DNA of 64,000 bases from an uncultured Eubacteriales bacterium (GCA_900315675.1 OMZY01000001.1:372001-436000), one strand, 5' to 3'; positions 53,536-63,898 are shown, numbered from the stretch's first letter. Program-made: numbers and translations. Notes: generated by a model not told the origin, from the sequence alone.

Positions 53536-54155
53536 CACATATCTGTTTCAGCTGTACTACAGGCTTTCTTTGCCATCTCCCAGCTGTATCCTTTCCGGAC
53601 CAGAGAAGCTATCACTTTCTGTCGGCGTTTATACAGATCAGAATCCGGTTTTGCCCTGGCCCATGCTTTTTTTGCCAGGGATACAGCATTCATCAGTTCA
53701 TCGGTTTCATCGCGATCTTCCAGAGCGGAGACAATCATATCTTCAGGAATTCCTTTTGTTCTGAGTTCCCGGTGAATGAAAGCGGGTCCGTATTTACGAA
53801 CCAGACGGTACTGAACCCACTGCTCACAGAATTCTCTGTCATTGAGAAGTTTTTCTTTTTCAAGTTTGTAGATCACCAAATCAACAACTTCTGATGTATA
53901 TTTGCTGCGCTGCAGGCGGGCTGTAATTTCCCCCTTGCTGCACGGACGTCTGGCTAACATGGCCACAGCCTGATTCAAAGCTCTTGGGTACTGATGTATC
54001 CGGACAAACTGGCAGAAATCTTCAGTATCCATTTCATCATTTACCGCAAGACAGGAGTCAGCGAGATCAGTTTTTTTCAGCCAGTACTTCCCGCCGTCAT
54101 CCAGACAGATGCAAACATTGGAACCATGGTTTTCAAATGCCTTTATTCTGACCAT
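53535..54155 (-). CDS. recX: regulatory protein RecX
   Basis: RecX binds RecA and limits its activity. The 206-residue protein is all helical with three repeated three-helix modules; PCSKGEITARLQRSKYTSE, KLEKEKLLNDREFCEQWV and RRQKVIASLVRKGYSWE fit the family. The start at 54155 (MVRIKAFENH) is supported by AAAGGAG 8 bases upstream; the frame is open farther up inside the serine hydrolase gene. It overlaps that gene by 13 bases and ends in the bidirectional terminator. recA itself is not in the window. Confidence 0.9.
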   Translation of the reverse strand: MVRIKAFENHGSNVCICLDDGGKYWLKKTDLADSCLAVNDEMDTEDFCQFVRIHQYPRALNQAVAMLARRPCSKGEITARLQRSKYTSEVVDLVIYKLEKEKLLNDREFCEQWVQYRLVRKYGPAFIHRELRTKGIPEDMIVSALEDRDETDELMNAVSLAKKAWARAKPDSDLYKRRQKVIASLVRKGYSWEMAKKACSTAETDM

Positions 54156-55303
54156 GCCGGAAGCTCCTTTCGGAATGCCCAGCGCAGCATGTCCCTGTTG
54201 GAACATCCCAGACGGCCTATTCTGGCCTCGCTGCACCCGCCGTTCAAAGTAATTATGATATTCCCTGTTGCGTCATCCCAGAAAGCACCGTCCACACAGC
54301 CATAAGCGAATCCCTGATGTCCGTAAACAGTGTGATCAGAAATATACGGATCATTGATACGCAGAAGACCGAGACCGTATGAAAGCGTCGGAGACAGTGC
54401 TCCGTAGGATGCATGTTCTGTTTTCATTTCATCTACAGAGGCGGCAGAAAGATAATGATTATCATTTGAAGACAACATATGGAAAAACGTGAAAAGGGAA
54501 CCGATATCAGTATATAAGCTTCCGGATGTATGCCCGTAATGACAGAGAGGATCAGGATCGGAAAGCCGGACAGAACCCAGACTGGTTACGGTCACATCTT
54601 TGTTTTTGCGATAAGGCAGAATACGGGTAACAGGCATAATTTTATTCAGGGGCACGCGGCAGCCTTCCAAAGACGCGTTCATTTTCATGGGATCGAAGAT
54701 GTAACGATCAAAAACAGAACTGACAGGAAGACCCACCGCCTGTTCAAAAATGCACCCTATCAGACCGAAACCAAGATTTGAATAATGAAAAGAAGAACCG
54801 GGCTCGTAACGTCTAGCAGACGGAAGCAGCGTTGAAAAGGGCAGTCTGTTTTCAAGAGCATATTCAAGATCCGGAGGATCGACGATACCGGAAGTGTGTG
54901 ACAGAAGATGCCTTAATGTTATATTTTTCAGGCTGTCTTTTTCATTCTCTGATGTAAAGTATTCGCTGACAGGTCTGTTCAAGTCCAGTATACCTGAATC
55001 AGACAGCTTCATGGCTACAGCGGCAGTTACTGTTTTTGTGATGGAAGCTACACGAAAAAGAGTATCCGGAGATGATTCATGCGCCGGAGTTACAGAAGAA
55101 GTCAGGATCAGAGAATTCTGATTTTGTGAATACAGAAGAGTGGATGATCCCAAAACATGATGTTTCCGGATTATATGTATGAATGAATTCCGGCAGAAAA
55201 TGGGATGGCCGGCAATATGAGTAACCGGATTTTTACCGCAGCGCGGAGCAAAAAACGGAAGGGCCGCACGGTAAAGAATATTTCGGAAACGTGTTGTAGG
55301 CAT
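54143..55303 (-). CDS. serine hydrolase, class C beta-lactamase-like family
   Basis: This 386-residue protein belongs to the serine beta-lactamase/penicillin-binding-like family (Beta-lactamase, class C type). The nucleophile motif SITK is at residues 87-90, the YSN motif at 174-176 and the third-box HQG at 329-331. No clear signal peptide is visible, although the first 20 residues include a hydrophobic stretch. Relatives include esterases, D-amino acid peptidases and true beta-lactamases, and no sequence feature decides here. It begins immediately after the lgt stop codon and is followed by recX, so the three genes form an operon. Confidence 0.82.
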   Translation of the reverse strand: MPTTRFRNILYRAALPFFAPRCGKNPVTHIAGHPIFCRNSFIHIIRKHHVLGSSTLLYSQNQNSLILTSSVTPAHESSPDTLFRVASITKTVTAAVAMKLSDSGILDLNRPVSEYFTSENEKDSLKNITLRHLLSHTSGIVDPPDLEYALENRLPFSTLLPSARRYEPGSSFHYSNLGFGLIGCIFEQAVGLPVSSVFDRYIFDPMKMNASLEGCRVPLNKIMPVTRILPYRKNKDVTVTSLGSVRLSDPDPLCHYGHTSGSLYTDIGSLFTFFHMLSSNDNHYLSAASVDEMKTEHASYGALSPTLSYGLGLLRINDPYISDHTVYGHQGFAYGCVDGAFWDDATGNIIITLNGGCSEARIGRLGCSNRDMLRWAFRKELPAWSE

Positions 55304-56266
55304 TTATATTTCCTTCCCGGTCCGAGAAAAATAAACAGAAAACAGACCGATTATCATCGCAAAAGAACACAGGCATAGCACCGAAAGGCCGGCTGTAAAG
55401 GAATACATAAAAGGGAGACGGAAGGAGAATGTGTACAAAAGAATAATCAGTGCACCAACGACTGCAAGAGGGAAAAGTACATATGCCGTAAGAGGATGTT
55501 TCCCGGAAAGATCTGAAGCCGATTTCCTGTAAAGCATAAGAATCGCTATACAGATCAGAACACTCAGCAACTGGCTGATTCTGACAGAAGAGGCAAAGAG
55601 AGAGTCAGTCCTTAATTCCTCGATAACCAGCCGTCCGGCGGCATACAGGAAAAGATAAAAGAAAAACACATCTCCGTTTTTTCGTTTCAGGAAGGTTCGT
55701 CTTGAAATAACAAGGAAAACAAATACCGCAAGATCCCACATCGATTCATAGAAAAAAGTGGCGAGATGCCATGAATAACCATCCGATGGAATCTGTACAG
55801 CCAAAGGGAAAAAACGGGGAAATGAACCTGTAACAGGCAAACCAAAAGCCTCTGTATTAAACCAGTTGCCCCAGCGGCCGATACACTGTGCAAGCGCCAG
55901 TCCGGGAGCTATCATATCACATAAAAGGAGAAAGGACAGTTTTCTGTATCTGCAGAAAATAAACAAGACCAGCAGACCGGCGATAATGCCCCCGTATATA
56001 GCCAGACCACCCTCCCATATTCTGAATACGGAGAGAAGATCGTTCCGGAACTGATCGAATGAAAAAACAACATAGTAAAGCCTGGCACCGATGATGCCTC
56101 CGGGAATAAGCCATAAAGCCAGATCTAGCACTGTGTCTTTCGGAAGCCCAGAGCGTTTTTCTTCCTTACAGGCAAGAAAAAGAGCCAATGCAGAACCGGT
56201 TACAATAAGGACACTGTACCATGTAACCGGGTAAAATAAATATCTGGAATAAGGAATTGAGAACAT
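55304..56266 (-). CDS. lgt: prolipoprotein diacylglyceryl transferase
   Basis: Lgt transfers diacylglycerol from phosphatidylglycerol to the lipobox cysteine of prolipoproteins. The 320 residues contain about seven transmembrane helices and the signature GRWGNWFNTEAFG (usual GRIGNFxNxE), with a GARLYYVVF segment before it. The start at 56266 follows AAGGAG closely. It is led by a perfect consensus promoter at 56295-56323. The protein is a little longer than the usual 260-300, because of the C-terminal helices. Confidence 0.94.
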   Translation of the reverse strand: MFSIPYSRYLFYPVTWYSVLIVTGSALALFLACKEEKRSGLPKDTVLDLALWLIPGGIIGARLYYVVFSFDQFRNDLLSVFRIWEGGLAIYGGIIAGLLVLFIFCRYRKLSFLLLCDMIAPGLALAQCIGRWGNWFNTEAFGLPVTGSFPRFFPLAVQIPSDGYSWHLATFFYESMWDLAVFVFLVISRRTFLKRKNGDVFFFYLFLYAAGRLVIEELRTDSLFASSVRISQLLSVLICIAILMLYRKSASDLSGKHPLTAYVLFPLAVVGALIILLYTFSFRLPFMYSFTAGLSVLCLCSFAMIIGLFSVYFSRTGKEI

Positions 56267-56294
56267 ACGGAATCTCCTTCGTTTATATATATGG

Positions 56295-56323
56295 ATTATA
56301 GAATTGAACGTGTAATGTGTCAA
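56295..56323 (-). promoter_or_regulatory. sigma-A promoter of the lgt operon
   Basis: On the minus strand TTGACA (56323-56318) and TATAAT (56300-56295) are separated by 17 bases, a perfect consensus. Transcription would start near 56288, about 22 bases before lgt. Confidence 0.88.
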
Positions 56324-56352
56324 TGAAAACAGAAAATGAGAAGGGCTGAGCA

Positions 56353-56381
56353 TTGCACGCAGAGGTCGTTTCTGGTAAAAT
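56353..56381 (+). promoter_or_regulatory. sigma-A promoter with extended -10 for upp
   Basis: TTGCAC at 56353-56358 and TAAAAT at 56376-56381 are 17 bases apart, with TGG just before the -10 box (extended form). Transcription would start near 56388, at the edge of a possible mini-ORF ribosome binding site. Confidence 0.72.
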
Positions 56382-56398
56382 AATAAGAAGGGAATCTA

Positions 56399-57060
<662 letters not shown>

Positions 57061-57065
57061 CTGCA

Positions 57066-58742
57066 ATGCCTCAGAAACCAGTATTTTATAAAGCTCCTAT
57101 TCTTACAACAGCTCATTGCTTTCCCAGTAACGGAACCATCAGGACGACAGATGAACGACTCAGGAATTTATATATACGGGCCGACGAAAAAAAAGACAAT
57201 CCGTTTTTATGGGAAGGATTATTCCGTGTTGCCTGTCTGATTAAAAACAAACCGTTGGATGAACCGGTGACAGAAATGATTCTGAACGCAATACGGGATA
57301 CAGAAAACGGTTCCATTGAAGGAAAACTGTCAGTACAGATCAGTATCGCCAGAGCCGCTTTTGCGGTTTATGAATACAATACAGACCGTAGCATTCTGCA
57401 GCGGATTGCTGTATGGTGCCGCTATCTGGAAATAGAATTTGATCAGCTGACAAGGGAAGACACGCTTCCACTATATCAACCCGCCGATCTGATGGAGTTC
57501 CTTGTGCGCTTTTATCAGGTTACAGGTGTGAAAGCAGTGCTGCGAATATGTACACGAATACGGGCTGCTGCTTTTAACTGGACATCAGCGCTTCATACAT
57601 TCCAGCAATCCATCCCCGTACAGAACGATAATCAGACAGGTTCGGCGCCTGATTTATCAGTTTTGCCTGATGAAATTGATTATGATGACAGAGAAAAACT
57701 GATTAATCATGCCGAAATGCTGGCGGACGGAGTCCGTTATTCCGTTTATTCCGGACTGTTCAGCGGAAACGGTCAGGATCTTGCTGCCGGGAAAACAGTA
57801 TGGCGCTATCTGCATAAGCACCACTATGCTTTATGCGGAGGGACAACATCCAATCCCTATCTGTGCGGCAGGGCATCTGACCAGCCCATCAGCAACCGTG
57901 CAGTTGCAGCATGGACGGAAGCATTTGCATCTCAGATGATTCTGGATGATTCAGAATGGGCGCTTGACGAGATGATTCGGATTGTTTTTAACGCCCTTGA
58001 TGATTGCCTGAACCGGTCTGTTATCTGTGAGATGCAGAAGGTGAATACTGTCGAAAAGACCAATCCTGAAATGACAGAGTCGGACATCCTGCTTGCAAGG
58101 CTGACAAGAGCAGCAGCGGCCGCCTATCTTCATACCGTTTCACTGACGGAAAACGGAATCTGTATCAATTACCTCCTTCCCGGGAAAATTATGGTAATGG
58201 TCAGAAAACAGCCAGTGCTTGTGGATATTGACAGCAAACGCGTTGTTTTCCGGAGCAAAAAGCCTTTTTCAGCCATGGTAGATGTATTTATGCCGGTAAC
58301 AGGTACATCAGGTGTTTCTCTGACCGGTACAAAGGATGATCATACAGTGGCGGAGTATAAACATCAGCAGAATGCAGGATACTATGTACATCTGAAAAAA
58401 GAATGGCAGAACGAGGAAGGTATCAGATTCGACAATACCGATGAGGTGCTTTGCGAAAACACACATCACCAGGGTTTGTGCATTATATACAATAACCGAC
58501 TGTTTTCCATTCCTGTCCATGATGACAATATGTTTTATGCTGTCAAGAGCGAACCGGAAATGAAAGACGGAGAGCTTTCGGTGATGGTTTGTGATACAGC
58601 CGTTTTGCGTACTGGTGAAAGAAGTACGGATATCCCTGTTTTACCTTCGGCGGGGGATCGTGAAATCAGGATGATCCTGACGCCGTACAGTAAGACGCTT
58701 CAAAGAATTACAATGCTTCCAAGGGTATATAATCATGTTTGA
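57066..58742 (+). CDS. unknown 558-residue protein, possibly a divergent GH127-like (DUF1680) toroid
   Basis: I do not firmly recognise this protein. The first 330 residues are rich in helices and hold LYQPADLMEFLVRFYQVTG and YALCGGTTSNPYLCG, followed by WTEAFASQMI and WALDEMIRIVFNALDD. These resemble the alpha-toroid of GH127 (DUF1680) arabinofuranosidases, where a GGxGS segment and an ETCA cysteine occur. The catalytic cysteine region appears lost here (AWTEA in place of ETCA), so an active enzyme of that type is doubtful. The C-terminal third is beta-rich. There is no signal peptide and no clear ribosome binding site. It overlaps the dus gene by 8 bases and follows upp by 5. Confidence 0.6.
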   Translation: MPQKPVFYKAPILTTAHCFPSNGTIRTTDERLRNLYIRADEKKDNPFLWEGLFRVACLIKNKPLDEPVTEMILNAIRDTENGSIEGKLSVQISIARAAFAVYEYNTDRSILQRIAVWCRYLEIEFDQLTREDTLPLYQPADLMEFLVRFYQVTGVKAVLRICTRIRAAAFNWTSALHTFQQSIPVQNDNQTGSAPDLSVLPDEIDYDDREKLINHAEMLADGVRYSVYSGLFSGNGQDLAAGKTVWRYLHKHHYALCGGTTSNPYLCGRASDQPISNRAVAAWTEAFASQMILDDSEWALDEMIRIVFNALDDCLNRSVICEMQKVNTVEKTNPEMTESDILLARLTRAAAAAYLHTVSLTENGICINYLLPGKIMVMVRKQPVLVDIDSKRVVFRSKKPFSAMVDVFMPVTGTSGVSLTGTKDDHTVAEYKHQQNAGYYVHLKKEWQNEEGIRFDNTDEVLCENTHHQGLCIIYNNRLFSIPVHDDNMFYAVKSEPEMKDGELSVMVCDTAVLRTGERSTDIPVLPSAGDREIRMILTPYSKTLQRITMLPRVYNHV

Positions 58743-59718
58743 TATCAGGCTGGCACCTATGTGCGGCATTACAGATCATATCTACAGAACAATATGTTAC
58801 GAACAAGGATGTGATCTGGCGTATACAGAGATGATCAGCGCAATGGGGTATCTGTGTGCGCCCAAACAGCGGGCAACCCAGGTACTTATGATCCGCGGTC
58901 CCGAAGAGCCTTCTCTTATTCTTCAGCTTTTCGGCAGGGATCCGGATACTGTGGCTGAAGCCGCCAGACGTATATGTGACCTGGGCATATATGATGGCAT
59001 TGATCTCAACATGGGATGTCCTGCAAAAAAAATAGCACCTTCCGGAGAAGGATGCGGACTCATGCGTACACCCTCTGTTGCTGCTGAAATGATGGAGAAA
59101 ACGGTAGCGGCTTCCGCGCTTCCTGTATCTGTAAAAATGAGAATCGGTTACGACCATGATCATATCAATGTTTTGGAATATGCCAGAATGGCTGAAAACG
59201 CAGGAATCACATCAATTACAGTTCACGGAAGAACCCGGGAGCAGCAATACAGCGGAGAAGCTGACTGGAGTATTATTGCGAAGGTGAAAGAAAGCGTTCA
59301 TATTCCGGTGATCGGAAACGGGGATATTTTTTTCCCGGAACAGGCATTGGTTAAGCAGAAAATTTCACATACAGACGGAGTAATGATCGGTCGAGGCGCA
59401 CTTGGAAATCCATGGCTGTTCAGGCAAATCAAAGAAGCTGCCGCCGGGCAAACAGTCCATTCCGTAACCTATAAAGAAAGACACGACATGATTATCAGGC
59501 ATTATCAGATGATGCTTGAATCCAAACCTGAACCTATTGCGGTACGTGAAATGAGAAAGCATATAGGATGGTATATCAAGGGAATACGCGGAGCAAGCAG
59601 ATTCAGAGCTGAGATCAATCGATGCGGAAACGCAAAAAGAGCTATGGAACTGACAGATTTCCTGTTTGAGGAAATCTGTAACAGTTCTGAGCAGGAATCA
59701 CAGGAGGCCGGGGTATGA
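58735..59718 (+). CDS. dus: tRNA-dihydrouridine synthase, DusB-like
   Basis: This flavoprotein reduces uridines to dihydrouridine in the tRNA D-loop. The 327 residues have the TIM-barrel start RLAPMCGITDHIYR, the catalytic cysteine Cys95 in NMGCPAKKI, the VKMRIGYD strand and IPVIGNGDIF with a flavin-binding GVMIGRGALGNPW, followed by the C-terminal RNA-recognition helices. The nearest named relative by eye is DusB. It overlaps the unknown gene upstream by 8 bases and the exported gene downstream by 4 (GTATGA), so all are probably cotranscribed. Confidence 0.93.
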   Translation: MFDIRLAPMCGITDHIYRTICYEQGCDLAYTEMISAMGYLCAPKQRATQVLMIRGPEEPSLILQLFGRDPDTVAEAARRICDLGIYDGIDLNMGCPAKKIAPSGEGCGLMRTPSVAAEMMEKTVAASALPVSVKMRIGYDHDHINVLEYARMAENAGITSITVHGRTREQQYSGEADWSIIAKVKESVHIPVIGNGDIFFPEQALVKQKISHTDGVMIGRGALGNPWLFRQIKEAAAGQTVHSVTYKERHDMIIRHYQMMLESKPEPIAVREMRKHIGWYIKGIRGASRFRAEINRCGNAKRAMELTDFLFEEICNSSEQESQEAGV

Positions 59719-61091
59719 AAAGCATTGTCAGGAAGATTATACTTTGGGGAATCTGTGCCGTCTATATCCTGACCTGCTCATACGCAACAGCTGAATCAAC
59801 TCAGACGCATTTTCTCCTGTCGGGAGAAATGTCTTCTCCGTTTTGTATCCGTATTTCATCACCGGTTTTCCAGCAGTTATCCCAATTCGGCACTGACAGG
59901 CTGAACAGTCTGAACCGTCTGATCAGTCATCTGTCCGTTTCTGTGCTTGCGGATGATGAACAGGCGGAAGCTGTTCTTTCTGTGGATGATGAACAACTCT
60001 TTTCAATTATTCAGACAAATGATAATACTGCATACACAATCAAGACATTTAGTCCCAATACCGTTTATCATAAACAGGGCCGGGATGATCAGGGTGAATC
60101 CGAAGAAAACGAAGTAAAAATCTTTCTGGACAAACAGTTTTTCAGGATTAATCATTTGCTTGATGAATTATATCCTGTATTTGCCAGAACTGCGGAAGCT
60201 TATCCGGAACTAACCGGAAAATCATCGGCAAATCTCAATTTTTCAGGGTTCGGAAAGTCAGAAGGCAGATTAACCATACAGTTTTCAGCGGATTATGTTA
60301 AGGATCATTTCCCTGCGGCACTTGCTGATTTATGTGAAACAGAAACAGGAAAGAGTTTTCTGAAAAACCTTGTTTTTCAGGGATCTCAGAAGATTGTCCT
60401 TTTGTACGACAAGGATAATCAGCTTCTCAGGATCAATTATGACGGTACCCTCGGGACAAGTTCAGAGGATCTGAGAAGAGTTTCGCTGGTATGGAAATGC
60501 CTTCGTTCAGAAAATCACATCAAGGACAGCCTGACAATTAAAACCCCGGCGGTAAGCGGATATGACAGGGACAACCTGGCATATGAAAGGGATCAGAATG
60601 AATCGGATCCTGTCAAACATGTTCTGAAATGGGACTATCAGCTTGACCAGAAAAGGGGTAAGGAAAAAACAAAAATCAGGTATACGTGCGATCAGAGCGA
60701 AACAGAGACGGATATATCCTCGAAAATTGTGTACAACAGGAAAGGGGATCATCCTGAACACTCCGTTTATGTTACCGCTGCTCTGGAAAAAGAAAAAGAT
60801 GATGAATACTCAGGTACTCTTGAAATTACAGACAAAACAGGTAAAATAATAACAAGCAGGGTTTCCGCAGGCTTGCATATCGGTTCGTCGGAAGGGGTTT
60901 TCTCTGCACAGCCGGACAATATGTACAGTCAGCCGACTGAAGAGAATGATAAAAATGTTGATTCTGAAGAAATCCCTGCAGATATTGTCAGAATTCTGAT
61001 CCGGAGATTTATGTCGATGCCTGATGAGGACGTTGAATTCCTTCGCAGGGATATACCGGAAGAGACATGGGAAATGCTGAAAAATTATTGA
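59715..61091 (+). CDS. exported protein of unknown function, first of three
   Basis: I do not recognise this 458-residue protein. It has a Sec signal peptide (basic start, hydrophobic 8-20, cleavage near SYATA-ES at 27). The mature part alternates predicted beta strands and charged stretches, with acidic clusters near residues 126-136 and 305, and no metal, cysteine-pair or active-site motif that I can name. It starts inside the dus stop codon, so it is cotranslated. Two further secreted proteins of similar build follow at 61109 and 62738. A binding or lipoprotein-carrier-like fold is only speculation. A C-terminal helix (PDEDVEFLRRDIPEETW) ends the protein. Confidence 0.75.
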   Translation: MKSIVRKIILWGICAVYILTCSYATAESTQTHFLLSGEMSSPFCIRISSPVFQQLSQFGTDRLNSLNRLISHLSVSVLADDEQAEAVLSVDDEQLFSIIQTNDNTAYTIKTFSPNTVYHKQGRDDQGESEENEVKIFLDKQFFRINHLLDELYPVFARTAEAYPELTGKSSANLNFSGFGKSEGRLTIQFSADYVKDHFPAALADLCETETGKSFLKNLVFQGSQKIVLLYDKDNQLLRINYDGTLGTSSEDLRRVSLVWKCLRSENHIKDSLTIKTPAVSGYDRDNLAYERDQNESDPVKHVLKWDYQLDQKRGKEKTKIRYTCDQSETETDISSKIVYNRKGDHPEHSVYVTAALEKEKDDEYSGTLEITDKTGKIITSRVSAGLHIGSSEGVFSAQPDNMYSQPTEENDKNVDSEEIPADIVRILIRRFMSMPDEDVEFLRRDIPEETWEMLKNY

Positions 61092-61108
61092 CATAGGGAG
61101 ATATTATC

Positions 61109-62710
61109 ATGAAAAAAAACCTTTTTGCGGTGATCGCCCTGATTCTTATCTTGACCGTATGCACTTGTCAGGCAGCTGACTATACACTTCCTGAAAAGAT
61201 GTATAACCAGCTTGCCATCGGCAGCGGGCTGAAAGGCAGCTTTTCGATAACATCAGACGGAGATACGATTGAAATTCCTTTTCTGAAGAATATACTTGAT
61301 TCGCGATTTATCAGAACTGTATCCGATGCTGAATACAGCATACGGGGCATTGCTTCCGGTAAAGATCTTCATTATTATATTTTCCAGGCCAATGATCAGG
61401 AACAGCAGAAAGCGCTGTCTGAACTGTATCGGAAAGACGGCATCTCTTATTTCAGAAGCGATATGGTACAGGGAAAAATCCTGCAGTTCCCGACAAAAGA
61501 AGACTTCCTGAAAAGCATTATTCCGGCAGGAGGCGAAAACATCAATCCTGCACAGTTTATTGCCAATATTCTGTCAGTTCCGGAAAATGAACAGAAAGAA
61601 AAATGGGATCCTGTTCTGACCCGTTATCAGAATGAACTTGAGATGTGGCTTGCAGGTTTTGCTGTGGACGCTGAAACCGTTAAACTGGAAACCGGCCTGT
61701 CTGCGCTGGATTTTACTTACGATATACCCATGGAAGAAGTCAATAAACAGATTGTTACCCTTTTCGGAGAGCTTTCTGTGGATCCGGAAATCAATATGCT
61801 GCTTGACAGCGTTATGACAGCTGAGGAGAAAGCGCTTTATGCCAACGCAAACCTTCTGTATTACTATCAGGACGCACTGAATTCTTTTGACATGAGCAGA
61901 GCGCTTAAAATGAAAAAACGTGTATCTGCAATAGGAGAAGTTCTCAGTTTTGGTCTTGAACTTCCTCTTGATGAGCATTCCACAGGATATAACTTACTCT
62001 GTGTGGATTCCATATCCGATCTCACGATATACACGTTAAGGAATCAGGAGCAGGTGATGCTGCTGGGTATACCGGAAAAAAACGATACGCAAAACACATC
62101 GTTTGAAAAAGATATATGGATCGCCAAAGTCATTACAGATCCTTCCAATCGGGAAGCAGAAAACAATTATTCAGTCAGAATCAATATCAAGAAAACCAGT
62201 TCAGTCTACAAAAACGGCGAAGGTGATGATGTCAAAAATCATGAAGAAGATCAGTATGACATTATTATTGAAAACAATGCATCCTATCTGCCTTCAGATA
62301 TTGATCTGAGTGTGATTCCCGAATTTGCAGCCATCAATGCAAATATCAGTCTGCATTACTCCAGCCAGTATGCACAAAACAAGGCAACAACACTTGAAAT
62401 CCAGGCCAGTATCAAACAGGACAATACACAGCTGCAGCTGAAGGGAAAAGTGAAAACAGCTGCACCGTGGATTTTTATGCCATTCGAAATTGTGAATCCC
62501 GAACCGGTCGGGACAGATATTGAAAAGGTATTTGTTCCTTATTTTACAGACTGGGTGAGCAATGCGGCATCCATGATTGAACATAATTCAAGCATGGAGC
62601 CGGAAAATGAAAGCAATGCAATTTCTGCCCAGGAAGCACCGTCAGAGCAGGAAGACAGCGGGAACGGGAATACAGAAACAGCTCCGCTGGATGTTGAAGA
62701 ACAGGAATAA
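61109..62710 (+). CDS. exported protein of unknown function, second of three
   Basis: I do not recognise this 533-residue protein. It has a clear signal peptide (MKKNLFAVIALILILTVC), with a cysteine near the end of the hydrophobic part but no good lipobox. The mature part holds a long helical region (about 130-250), then beta-rich segments, and ends in a Glu/Asn/Ser-rich tail (about 490-533). AGGGAGAT lies 11-12 bases before the start. It follows the first exported protein by 17 bases. No cell-wall-binding repeat, sortase motif or transmembrane anchor is visible at the C-terminus. Confidence 0.75.
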   Translation: MKKNLFAVIALILILTVCTCQAADYTLPEKMYNQLAIGSGLKGSFSITSDGDTIEIPFLKNILDSRFIRTVSDAEYSIRGIASGKDLHYYIFQANDQEQQKALSELYRKDGISYFRSDMVQGKILQFPTKEDFLKSIIPAGGENINPAQFIANILSVPENEQKEKWDPVLTRYQNELEMWLAGFAVDAETVKLETGLSALDFTYDIPMEEVNKQIVTLFGELSVDPEINMLLDSVMTAEEKALYANANLLYYYQDALNSFDMSRALKMKKRVSAIGEVLSFGLELPLDEHSTGYNLLCVDSISDLTIYTLRNQEQVMLLGIPEKNDTQNTSFEKDIWIAKVITDPSNREAENNYSVRINIKKTSSVYKNGEGDDVKNHEEDQYDIIIENNASYLPSDIDLSVIPEFAAINANISLHYSSQYAQNKATTLEIQASIKQDNTQLQLKGKVKTAAPWIFMPFEIVNPEPVGTDIEKVFVPYFTDWVSNAASMIEHNSSMEPENESNAISAQEAPSEQEDSGNGNTETAPLDVEEQE

Positions 62711-62737
62711 TACTGTTTATGCTCATTGAGGATGATT

Positions 62738-63898
62738 ATGAAAAAGATAGTCTGTATTCTGACCGCCTTCATTTGCTGTATCGGGGTTGCAGCCTCAGCA
62801 GAATCACATATCGGAATACAGGGAAGTATAGCTGACAGAACAGACAGCAACATTGTTTATATTGATCTGTATGAAGAAGATAACACCATCAGCATGATTT
62901 CTGATCTGATCCCGGATATTATCATTCAGTCTGCAAACGACCATGCGGATCTGTATGATATGTTCAGGATCTTCTTTGATCTCTCTACGGAAAAAACCAT
63001 CAGTTTACGGAACGAGGCGGAAAATCTTTACAGGGACTGGATCCAATCACGATATTCAGAAACAAATGAAGGCATATATACAGGACCTTTATTTGAGAAG
63101 GCAACATCAGTCTGTGTAACTGAGTTTATGCTTTCTGATTTGATCCATTATGCTGTACAGCAATCAGGTAAAAATCCTGTTTCTCAAAACAGTAAAAACA
63201 GCGAATATCAATATGATGAGATTTTATTGGCTGCTGCCGCAGAAATGGGCTCTGACGCTGTGAAATATTACAATCCGCTTGTCAGAACAAAAAATTATGA
63301 TCATTATAAATATGTATCATTTGATATTATCAGCGGGAATCAGGTGATTCTGTCACTGTCCATGGACAATTCCCAACATAACCGGAAAAGAATTCTGATT
63401 ACACACATGGAAAACGGAAGGTACTATTTCAGAGATATCGCTGTGCAATATAATCAGCAGAGTATTATCATGGATTGTGAATTGTTCAGCAGTGACAAAA
63501 GTGTTTTCGATCCACTGCGAATTGAACCATTGATTCATGAATCTTTCAGCCTTACATCAGAAAACGGAAAGCATTCCCAAAGCATAGCATACACCTGTGA
63601 GAACTCACAAAAAGAATTACTGGTTTCAGGAACCGGCACACTGTCCTCCAATAAGATAGAAGGATATCTGCAGCTTGGAGAAGAAAAGGAAGACGTTGTG
63701 TTTCTAACCGCTACAATGGATGAAAAGCAGAAACCCGATCTGTCATCCTATCAGATGATGCACATGGATCATAAAGAGGAAAATGATCTCATTCTGAATA
63801 TTTTCATGTCCGGGCTGATGGAACGGATGACGCATATTCTGCCATTATTTCCGGCATTTTATCAGAACATCATTATGAAAATACTCATGACCAGGTGA
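62738..63898 (+). CDS. exported protein of unknown function, third of three
   Basis: I do not recognise this 386-residue protein. It begins with a signal peptide (MKKIVCILTAFICCIGVAAS, cleavage near ASA-ES), then a mixed helix and strand region. The ATG at 62738 is favoured over an in-frame TTG at 62726 and ATG at 62732, because GAGG is 6 bases upstream of it. Its composition is more AT-rich than most of the window. It ends 5 bases from the stop codon of ispF on the other strand. Like its two neighbours it has no named domain, and by eye no strong mutual similarity, beyond build and location. Confidence 0.72.
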   Translation: MKKIVCILTAFICCIGVAASAESHIGIQGSIADRTDSNIVYIDLYEEDNTISMISDLIPDIIIQSANDHADLYDMFRIFFDLSTEKTISLRNEAENLYRDWIQSRYSETNEGIYTGPLFEKATSVCVTEFMLSDLIHYAVQQSGKNPVSQNSKNSEYQYDEILLAAAAEMGSDAVKYYNPLVRTKNYDHYKYVSFDIISGNQVILSLSMDNSQHNRKRILITHMENGRYYFRDIAVQYNQQSIIMDCELFSSDKSVFDPLRIEPLIHESFSLTSENGKHSQSIAYTCENSQKELLVSGTGTLSSNKIEGYLQLGEEKEDVVFLTATMDEKQKPDLSSYQMMHMDHKEENDLILNIFMSGLMERMTHILPLFPAFYQNIIMKILMTR

